A DNA stretch of 64,000 nt from the NCBI GenBank assembly GCA_038501625.1, contig JAZAYU010000009.1:3719001-3783000 (forward strand), in the 5' to 3' direction. Positions 1-10,100 of this stretch are shown one piece after another. The position numbers and the translations under genes were made by a program. The stretch is from Corbicula japonica (taxonomy: Eukaryota > Mollusca > Bivalvia > Venerida > Cyrenidae). The notes beneath the pieces are model-generated. The model was not told where the DNA came from. It did no database searches and saw only the letters and a list, made by a program, of their open reading frames with translations. Within the stretch, counting starts at the first letter, position 1; the number at the start of each line of letters is the position of its first letter.

Positions 1-102
1 CAGTATGATGTTTTTTTTAAAGGCTAGAAATTTGATAATAGCTTCCTTTCTATGAAATGGTAACAGTATCTTGTCTTCAGACAGGAATAATTTGATATAT
101 TG

Positions 103-339
103 CTTCACTCCATATAAATGCGTTTTGGCTTGTGTGTCAACAGTTATAATAGATCCAGACTAGCAGGCACATCCTAACCTCTGATCTGGATCTACACTGG
201 AGGCATCTTGTTCAGAAATAACCTTATGAATCTAACAGCAAACTGTAGATCCTGATCAGATGGCACAGCTGTTCCAGTTCATCTGGATCTACAGTGTTTA
301 CACACACAAAAAAGGTGTATCTATGCAGTAAAGTGTTAA
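103..339. repeat. Family A palindromic MITE copy
   Basis: Begins near CACTCCATATAAATGCG and ends ATGCAGTAAAGTGTTAA. It holds the family core GTAGATCC(A/T)GATCAG facing ATCTGGATCTAC. Family consensus, judged from the copies here: terminal inverted repeats TTAACCCTTTCCTCCATA / TATGGAGGAAAGGGTTAA enclosing two smaller palindromes, about 242 bp. Confidence 0.7.
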
Positions 340-416
340 TATTTTTGTATATTAACTAATCATTCCAAACACAGTTTTGATTGGTTCCAGAAAAAGTTTA
401 ACCCTTTACCCCATAC

Positions 417-878
417 TAAGGCTCCAACGTTTACATGTGTAAATGGTAATGTTTTTATTTCGGGGCATAAACGTTTACAGAATCTCAGACCGTTTATATG
501 AACTGTTGCGTTATTGTAATGGCAGAAAAATATTTACTGAAAATCGTCAATGATACATTTAGAAAATATGAAATTTATTTCCCCACTAAGTACACAATTG
601 TTCTTTAATATGTTAACTTAAATTGTTGAGATATAAAAAAACTCTCACTTTGTTATGAGTTTCAGCAATGCTCAGGGATTTCACTAACTTTCGAAAACCG
701 GGGTTCATCTGATCCATGTTGTTCATTATAAGATCGCGTTATAAGTGAGTTGCTTTGTTATTTACAACTTACAAATCTCAGTGAAACTTTTCACATTGCT
801 ATCAGGTTTGTATGATATAAACGACGTTTAGATGGCATCGTTTTCTTTTTCGTGGTCCGTGTAAACGTTGGAGCCTTA
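417..878. mobile_element. 462-bp TIR element, hAT-like target duplication
   Basis: A perfect 19-bp terminal inverted repeat, TAAGGCTCCAACGTTTACA at 417-435, reappears as its reverse complement at 860-878. The flanks CCCCATAC (409-416) and CTCCATAC (879-886) form an 8-bp duplication with one mismatch, the size expected for hAT elements. It interrupts a family A copy (400-416 and 879-1030). No transposase coding; non-autonomous. Confidence 0.7.
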
Positions 879-1030
879 CTCCATACTGTAATTGCATAGG
901 CAAACTGTGCAGATCTAGGTCAAAAATCATAGATCACTAGGGTTATTTCTGAACAAGAAGTGACCAGTGTAGATCCAGATAAGAGGGCACAGATATGCTG
1001 GATGCACATGCAATAAAACATGTATGGACT
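879..1030. repeat. Family A MITE copy, right part, split by TIR element
   Basis: Continues the family A copy whose first bases (AACCCTTTACCCCATAC, 400-416) lie left of the 462-bp insertion. Contains GACCAGTGTAGATCCAGATAAG. It ends about 70-80 bp before the first visible coding exon. Confidence 0.55.
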
Positions 1031-1098
1031 AAAGATCAAACCATTCATATTAGTGTTATTTTTTGTTTTGTAATTGGTGTGTTTATTTATTATTTTAG

Positions 1099-1191
1099 CC
1101 TGCTGTTCTGGACAATCTAGTCAGTTCCATGAAATATGTCCTCACAGGTATGGGCCTGCTTCGAGTCAACCTGGAAAACCCAAAAAATAGA
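1099..1191 (+). CDS. G-alpha exon (helical domain, helix A)
   Basis: Acceptor TTATTTTAG ends at 1098 and donor GTATGT starts at 1192. The exon is 93 bp, 31 codons, and is read as phase 0 at its 3' end. It encodes [14 protein letters not shown]... ending ENPKNR and aligns by eye with the helix A region of Gi/Gq (a pattern like YSNTIQSIIAIIRAM). It is the first exon visible. The upstream exons with the myristoylation site and P-loop are not in the window. Confidence 0.85.
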
Positions 1192-4100
1192 GTATGTTTT
1201 GCTTCTCCTATATTGTCTTTAATAATAATAATAATAATAAGAAGAAGAAGAAGAAGAAGAAGAAGAAATTTAGAGTTTCATTCAAAGCTTGATGTCGCAT
1301 GAGGGGCTTCATTAGATCTAGATCAGCCTAGTTCAGATCTGGATCTATGCTAGTCACTTTTATATTTATTAGGTTATTTATGACCTGAAAGGGAACAGTG
1401 TTGATCCTGCTTAGACTGCTAAGATGTGCAGGCTGATCTGGATCTACACTTGTTGTCCATAGGATGTAAGCCATATTTCATGGAGTAAAGGGTTATACAG
1501 CTGAAGGTAGTCTGCATGTCAGTGCAGTTTGATTGTGATAAGTACTGTTCGCAATTTTGGCGATCACTTACACAAATGGAACTATTTAAGTTTAAAGAAA
1601 TATTCTTTAGATATTGTAGGTTAAGGCTTAACCTTAGAGTTAAGGTAGTCTAACTGTAATGATTTCCCGCGCTTTTTTTCTCGAATGTCGGGAATACTCG
1701 GTTAACTGTCACTAACAGTCGACAATAATCGATGTTGCTTCGGCTACTATCGGCTCTGACGAGTAGTGTCGGAAGTCACCGAAAGCGAGCCGATGTTTGA
1801 CGACGTCGCAAATTTATGCGCGGGAAAGCATTACAGTTAAACTACCTTAATTCAAGTTTCTCTGAAGTCTTTTCAAAAGTTGCCTATTAGGTGATTTGTA
1901 TGAAAAGTAATAAGTATTGTTTAAAGTTAAGGTAACTTATATGGATTAAATATTAAAAGTCAGAGGTCATGACTGCATTTTTAATGAGATTAAAATTCCC
2001 TTGGGTCACACAAACTATTTAGTGGTGAAGTTTGCAAGACAAAACATTATGCAAGGTCAATGTGATATGTTCCTAACAACCTTGCTGTACCTTGTTCTTC
2101 AAAATTTATAATTATATTTTAGTGTGAATGCCTTTATATAAATATTTTTCTGTAAAATGGTATTTTGATGGGTTCAGAAATTTGTGTTCTTTAATTACTG
2201 AAATACATTTACATGCAGTTCTATATTTTGGGGTATTTTAAATTCTTAAATCAAGTTGGCCAGGAAACACAAAAACTTGACTCCATGGACATGCTTATTA
2301 TCATATGAGTGACCAGTGTAGATCCAGATCGCCCGGCTCATCAGTACTATAGTCTGTATAATTTGATGATTTCAGATCCATGCCCAGGTGATTTTGACAT
2401 GTAATACAAGTTTTGATCATAACAAGAATATGCTGCCAGAAGTTAGTCGTGCCCTCAAGTCCCTGTGGCACGACAAGGGGATCAGAACAGCAGTAGCTAG
2501 AGGTTACGAGTATGAGTTGAATGACTCTGCTATATAGTAAGTTATAGGAATTTTACCTCGGCTTCACTTAACCCTTTCCTCCAAATATACGCATTTTTAC
2601 ACGTGTGACCAGTGTAGATCCAGATCAGCCGGCAAATTCATGCTGTCTGATCAGGACCTGCACTTTGCATTTTGGTCAAAAATAACCCAACGAATCATAA
2701 AGCAAACAGTGTAGATCCTGATCAGATGGCATGGATTTGCCGGCTGATCTGGATCTACACTGTTTGTCTATGCCAAAAAGGTGTGTCTGTGGAGGAAATC
2801 CTTTATTCCATGAATATGGCTTATATCACATCAGTACAGCCTGATCAGGACCTATGCTGTTCACTTCTTGGTCAGAAATAATCTAAAATACCTGTAATCA
2901 AACAGTATAGATCCAGATCATACATAGCAGATGTTGAAAACTAGATCTGCACTGTTTGCCCATTGATAACAGCCATATCTCATAGAGCAAAAAGGTTTAA
3001 GCTTTTGACTTTAAACTTTATAATTAATGCTTTTGAATGCTCATTTAGTTAGCAAATATGTCCCATAACTCTGGACTTTTTAAAATAAATCTTTTTTTTC
3101 ACTATTAGATGATTAATGTTGATAGTTAAAAAATTTGTGTTTAATATATGAACTCTTTCAATAACTTTGTAATGTTAGACACAGATGAATTCAAATTTGC
3201 TGTAATATTTTTAATGAAAAAATTGCATGGGCATCATACAAATTTAAAACTGAAATAATTGGCTTACTTATGACAGATTTTATGGTTGGGGTGAATTTTC
3301 ACAGGTGCTCCTTGTAGAAAACCTGCTTCTGTGTGATTGAATAAACATTTATTCCATTTATACGCCTTTTATCACATATGCAGCCAGTGTATATTAAGAT
3401 CAGATGGCACGGATAAGCTGGCTGATCTGGATCTGCACTATTTGCTTTTTGGTCAGAAATAACCTAATAGAAAAAAGTGAATAGTGCAGATCCTGATCAG
3501 ATGGCACAGATGTTCCAGCTGATCTGGATTTACACTGATCTCCATGTTATAACTGTATATATGAAGTAAAATGATAATAACTTTTGTATTTTTTAGTTAT
3601 TTTGAAAACATGGAGAGAATATGTTCGCCAAAGTTTATACCTACTGCGAGAGATGTATTGAGAGCTCGTGTTCGGACTACAGGGGTGATAGAGACCTGTT
3701 TCCAAATGAAAGGCTGCATATTCAGGTATTGCTACTTTACAGCACAGCTGTAAACATGAACCCTTTACTCTATATATGCAGGTTTTATGGCATGTGCAAA
3801 CAGTGTAGATTCAGATCAGTCAGTAACTAGTTTGTATCTTGGTCACAAATAGCCCAATGAATCAAGAAGTCAATCCTGATCAGAAGGCACACATGTGCTG
3901 GGTGATCTAAATTTACACTGTTTGTCCATGGATAACAGCAATATCCCATGGAGTAAAGGGTTTAGAGAAAATTGCCTTCACAATAAAGATGAATAATTAT
4001 ATCTGGAAAGATACATATATAATAAAATATTATATTTAAATATATTTAAATACTACAGAGACTAAGCAAGTTGATCTCAAAAATGTACAATCCCCAGATA

Positions 4101-7100
4101 CAGTTCAGAGGCTGGTCTCTTATCTCAGTTCTTGCCCAAGGATCATAATACTGAGTTTGGAGACCAGTCTCAAATCTCTTGAATCTGAGACCAGTCTCAA
4201 ACCACAAGCATCTGATTGGTTAACTAGTCTCCATTTCTTGATGCTTGAGGTTTAAGAGTGGTCTTCATTTGAGACTTTTCTCCATTTCAGCCTATCAGAT
4301 GCTTGAGATCTGAGACTGGTCTCCCATTTTAGATTATGAATTTGGGCCCTGGCAATGATGTCTCTTTAAAAAACTTCAGAAAACAAGTATTAAAAGTAAT
4401 TTTATATCACTGAAATTCTGAACATAAACCGATAAAGGGGTCAGTCCAAAATTGAATATAAATGTGTTCACAAGACACCATGAAGAAAAATCATAAATAT
4501 ATTTTATGTGTTGAAATATAAGTGATTTTTTGTTGTTGTGTTTCCTGCTGTTGTGATACAGTGATTTATGTTTGTAATACCTAAACTCTCAGGTTAGTGA
4601 CACAATATTAAATTATCTATTGAGGACATTGAAAACATGTATTTGTCATATTTCTTATCATATTTCATAATTTCTGCATGATATTAAATATTTATGAAAA
4701 TTTGATAATGTTGTGACATTTTAACTTACCATCTCTGTTTCCCATATTGGAAAAACTTTAATCAATACTTCATATGTTAACATTTCTTACATATAGAATT
4801 GACCATAATATAAAAAATTAGTGCCTGTCATTTAGAGAATTATTTGATTCCTTAACGCTTTCCTCCATATAAACACCTTTATGGCATGGGCAAACAGTGT
4901 AGATCCAGATCAGCCGGCACATCCGTGCCATCTGATCAGGATCTGCACTGTTCGCTATTTGATTTATTAGGTTATTTCTGAACAAAAAACAACCAGCTCA
5001 GATCCTGATCAGCCCCCACATCTACAATTGTCACGACGCTTTAAAATGCGTAAATATGGAGGAGAGGGTTAATTTGCAGGTTTGTATAGAGAACACTTAC
5101 CCATCTCTACTTAATATTTGTTAAATGGACTTCCTCAGGTACTGTGGTCACATTACATTTTTTGCTCTAAGCAGACTACAAAATTTAAACCCGGGAAATA
5201 TTAACCACATAACATCAATTGAGAATAATGCAACAAGGCAAATGTATGTCCCCGTGCAAATCACATTTGTGTCATATGTGCGAAAATACAGCCTCATAAA
5301 GTTAAATGATACCACAGTAACACTTAATTCCATATATAGGTGTTTTATTACATGTGCAACAAGTAAAGATCCTGATCAGCAAGCACATCTGTGCCATCTG
5401 ATCTGGGTCTACACTGGTTTCTTTTGGTTAGAACCTTTAAGCCAACAGCGTATATCTAATCAGATAGCATGGATATGGCCACAGTTAACAACCATAATCC
5501 AATGGAGTTAAGAGTTAACACCTTGAAAAGAAATTGAAACAGATGATTTAAACATTAATTAATTTATTAACCCTTTCCTGTACAGATACACCTTTATTGC
5601 TAGGGCAAACAGTTTAGATCCAGATCAGCCGGCACATCCATGCCGTCTGATCAGGATCTAAACTGTTCGCTTTTTGATTCATTAGGTTATTTCTGACCAA
5701 AATTCGACAAGTGCAGATCCTGATCAGACGGCACGGATGTGCTGGCTGATCTGGATCTACACTGGTCGCACATGCGTTAAAATGCGTATATATACAGGAA
5801 TGGGTTAATTTTAATACAAAATGTAGTCAGTACCACAGTTGCCATTAGATTATTTTCAGTTCAGTCTTTTAGCCTTTATTAAAGAAAAGCTTATAAAGAT
5901 GCATGCTTCTCTGTTTAATTGTTTTAATCATATTTAATTAATGCAGGAGATATTCTTTATATTTGTGACTAATGTAGACCCAGATCAGGCTGTTTGCTTT
6001 TTTTAAAAATAAATACATTTATGCATTCTCAATCATTTGCCATTTAAAAGATATTAGATAAAAAACAAGGAAGACAATCTCTGTCTGTTTTTTATGTCAA
6101 TAAATTTTTCCCACGTTTTGATAAGTTACACAACGTGTTACGTTTAATGAAATAAACAAGTTTTATGACACGATTCATTAATATGACATGTCATCTAATT
6201 ATTTTGAAGCTGGTGTTTATTATCTGACCTACCATTCATTGCTGTAGATGTAGAAATTTATCACTTTGACATTTCAAGAAATTGATTTAAAGTGACAGTA
6301 ACACAGTAACGGTCCACCAAGCATGAAAACTACTATTATTTGTATGTTTTTAAATTAATCAAGCACTCTTGTAAAATGGATGTAGAAAATAAAAAGGTTT
6401 TATTTTAGTGTTATCAGATCATTGAGACGAAAACGTTTGGTTCAATGAATACGTTTTAAAAGATTTTCTTGTGATTAAAACATTACAAATAAGAAAAGCA
6501 GCTATAAAGGCCAATTAGCTAAAGAGAAAGCAGGATAAATTTTGACTGTAAAAAATAAGTTGAGAACAACCGTTTTAGTAAGATCTTTAAATAATTGGGC
6601 TTGAAATCAGTTGTTTAATAACTAAATTAAATGTGAAAGATTTGGATATATCCGTCCAGGGTTTGATGCAAGATTTTAAGAAAGGGGGTTTATTTGGGGC
6701 AATCTTTGGTATTTACATAATAATTTCAAACTTTTGTCAAAATCCCCATGAAAGTTAAATATTGTTGGCCAAAAAGCAGGTTTGAGCAACCCCACTGAAC
6801 CCCCTCTGGATCCACCCCAGCAGTCTTTTTCTGTGGTTTGAGACCAAATGTTTAATTGTGTTCTGAAAACTTAATAATTGCTATAAATTCATATTATAAT
6901 CATAAAAAAATAATTATTCAATTTTACTGGCATGATCAATATTTTGAATGTTCTTTATATGCCAAATTTTTTGATTGAGATTTGCCTCTTACAGGCTTAA
7001 GCCCTATAATTGACTAGTCTGTATTACAGTATGACAGCCCTAAATGCTTAGAAGACATATCATATATGATAATTGAAAGCCGCATTGTTGATAATAATCT

Positions 7101-10100
7101 TGCATTTATAATTGATCGCAAGACTCATCGATTTTCATAATGAAGAATGCACGAAGGCAGCTATTTTAATGTTTACTTATTGTGGTATGTTTGAGAACCA
7201 AGATAAAATCTGTCCGCAAACAACTTGAAGTGATAATTTCAAATTTATTACTTTTCTTGAAAGTGAGGAAAATATAAGCATGATTTGTAATTTCTTTAAA
7301 AGGTAAAATAGGGGTATTATATCTGAACCACCTGGGTACTAGAAAGGAAATTAAATATTCAGATTTTTCCCTAACATAAAATATGTCCTTGCTAGTTAAT
7401 ATACATTAATTCTTCCAAACTGTACCTGTATAAAGGACTTAGGGCATGCAATTAATCAGCAGTTTTGAATAATTGCTGTTTAAATGAAGTTTTAGTTAGT
7501 TCTACTTAGCTAGAAAACCTTAGTATGAAGTGCAAGACATCTCTGTCCCATTATCCAATATGGGTGAATATAGGGCTTGGTCTTTGGTTTAAGTTTACTT
7601 TGGCTTTTGCCTATCCCAAATACATGATGCATTATGTATTTTTTTCACATATATACAGTTACACCCATGCCATGTGGGTGTAGTTGAAGAACAAAGTTTA
7701 TTTCACATAAACTAAAAATTAAATTATTTAGTAGTGCCCATGTAAGGTGGGCTCAGTGACTCAATTGGTAGAGTTACAGCACAGTAAGCTGGAGATTTAA
7801 GGTTCGAATCCTGGTCAAGACCTACACTGTTTTCTCCCTTCTGTTTTACTGGTGGTTAGTGTAAATCATATTAACCATTGAGCTCTACTGGGTGAAGTGT
7901 TGGCAGGGATAGTCAATCTGAAGTAGAATTGTTTGTAGAAGTCATCTGTCAGTTAAGTGGCAGTGCCTTTTAGAAGGGGGGAATGTAGTTTTGCCCAAAT
8001 CAGGTGGCCTTAGTAGCTCAATTGGCAGAGCATTGGCAAGTCAAAGATCCATTGTCTGGTAAAGACCATCATATTTTCTAAAACAGAGGTTATATAAGGA
8101 TGTGTATGTACAGCTGTGCTATAAATTCCAGTTTAGTCAGCTGAAGCATATATTTTTTTTATCCCTTATGCAACCAGTGTAGCTTCAGATCAGCCTGCAC
8201 TGCCAGGCAGTCTGATCAGGACCTACACTATTATCCTATTGGTCAGAAATAATGTAATTAGTCTTAAAGTGTAGATCCTGATTTGACTGCACAGAGGTGA
8301 GTGCTGATCTTGATATACTTATGGCACACATAGAATATTAGCTGTTTCCATGGAGTAAATGGTTAAAGCAACTTGTTGTTTTGTAGATTGTTCGATGTTG
8401 GTGGACAGAGGTCAGAAAGGCGTAAGTGGATACAGTGCTTTGATGATGTGAAGTCAGTTCTCTATGTGGCAGCTCTCAGTGCTTACGACATGTGCTTATT
8501 GGAAGATGCATCAGTAGTATGTTGTCTTTACATAACTGTGTTTTTGTGGTAGTGTTTTATTTTCACTTAATTCAAAAAATGTGTTTTGAAATACAAATTT
8601 CAGTATAATACATGTATAACACTTCTTTAAGATTCAATTAAGAAAATAATAAATAATGTGTGTAACAATGAATATATCTGTAATGAACACCTTTTCATTT
8701 TTAATTTGTTTTCTCCACAAGAGGTTTTGGCAGTTTATCAGTTTAAGTAAAAAACAATTTATTATTCAAACATTTCTTAGTAGTGCAGTTGGAATTATTT
8801 CCCTTTCAAATATAAATGAAAGTTAATTGGATTGTTCCTCTTCGTGACCGGTATATTTGAGTTGTTTCCCATTGATTGCTCTGTAGGATTGTAGAGTTGT
8901 CCCCCTTATAATGTTATACTGTTTATCTTCTTACAGAATCGTCTAGAAGAAAGTCTAAAATTGTTCCGGGGTATTTGCAATAACCGTTTCTTTTACAAGT
9001 CTTCAATGGTAAGTACTTTATCTTCCTACCCACCAACTGTTAAATTGACATTATTGTTCTGCTAAACAATTGCATGGAATGGTGCCATTAAAGTTTTTGT
9101 ATGATTTTTGATCATGACGACATCAACTGCAACTATAATCCAGTTCTTAAATGCTAAAATTGGGAACATATTTTTGATATGGTTAACACTATGAACGAAA
9201 ACAGTAAAAATAAAAAGGCAGTCTGCTATTCTAAAACTGTGGATTATTATTTCTCGTTACATCATTTGGGATCAATACAAAATGATACTATTTACTTGCC
9301 TAAATATTGCACTCAGCCTGAAACATGATGACATTGGCAGTAATATGCATTTCCATTATTACCCACGAAGAGGCTCAATCAAACTGAGCTTGCAATAATT
9401 TCATATTTATCATGTTATGTGGCTTTCAAAGTTCCCCTTTTATGGGTCCACTACACTCCTCCTTGCATGTGCATCGATAAAAACAAAAATTATAATTCAA
9501 TAACGGCAAAATGCTGTTCAGTAAAACTTTGCACAAATGAATGTTACTTAACTAATGTATCTTTATTTTGCATATGATAAGGCATGTTAGAACTGTAAAG
9601 AAAAAATTAGCGAAATTTAAAAATTACATAGTGGACCCTTAATCTATTTCTATTTTCACTTAAAAAAATGTTATGATTTACTGGAAAGCATAAAATATAA
9701 TCTGATTCTATTGGGGAAATGAATAGAAGTTAGAACTGTGTTAGCTTTTCAAAACTCTTTTATCCTTTGTGAGGGAGTAAAGACATCACATTTGCATAGC
9801 AGTTACACGTTCAAATCAGCCTATATACATGCACTGTATGCTGTTTATTCACAATTCAGATCACATGTCCGAGATAGCTGTCAAATTACAGATATTAATT
9901 CTGGGTTTCTAAGTTATTTTATTTACCAGCAAAAAACAACATATTTTAAAAACCAACTTCAAAACCATATGTCTTAGACTGATTTGTTCATCATTTAATT
10001 TTCTTGGGTTAATGTTGCATTATTTGAGGATTTTTTTTTTTTGACATTAATTAGCCAATGATATTTCTTTTTTCAGATTTTGTTCCTCAACAAAGTTGAT

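Noticed and set aside
2532..2540. Premature stop TAG in the G-alpha exon
   Set aside because: It spans the GTAAGT donor; splicing to 3597 restores TAT and the frame continues with strong homology.
5125..5511. 128-codon open frame on the + strand
   Set aside because: It runs through a family A MITE and ordinary intron DNA of the G-alpha gene. No recognisable motif, and the second half is repeat sequence in translation.
7747..7822. Functional tRNA gene
   Set aside because: A and B boxes are good, but the acceptor and D stems do not pair, and SINE-like body sequence follows.
8517..8519. Alternative donor three bases earlier at the switch II exon
   Set aside because: It would remove one Val and break the ED-x-S-x-NR pattern conserved in the family; the later GTATGT is the better donor.
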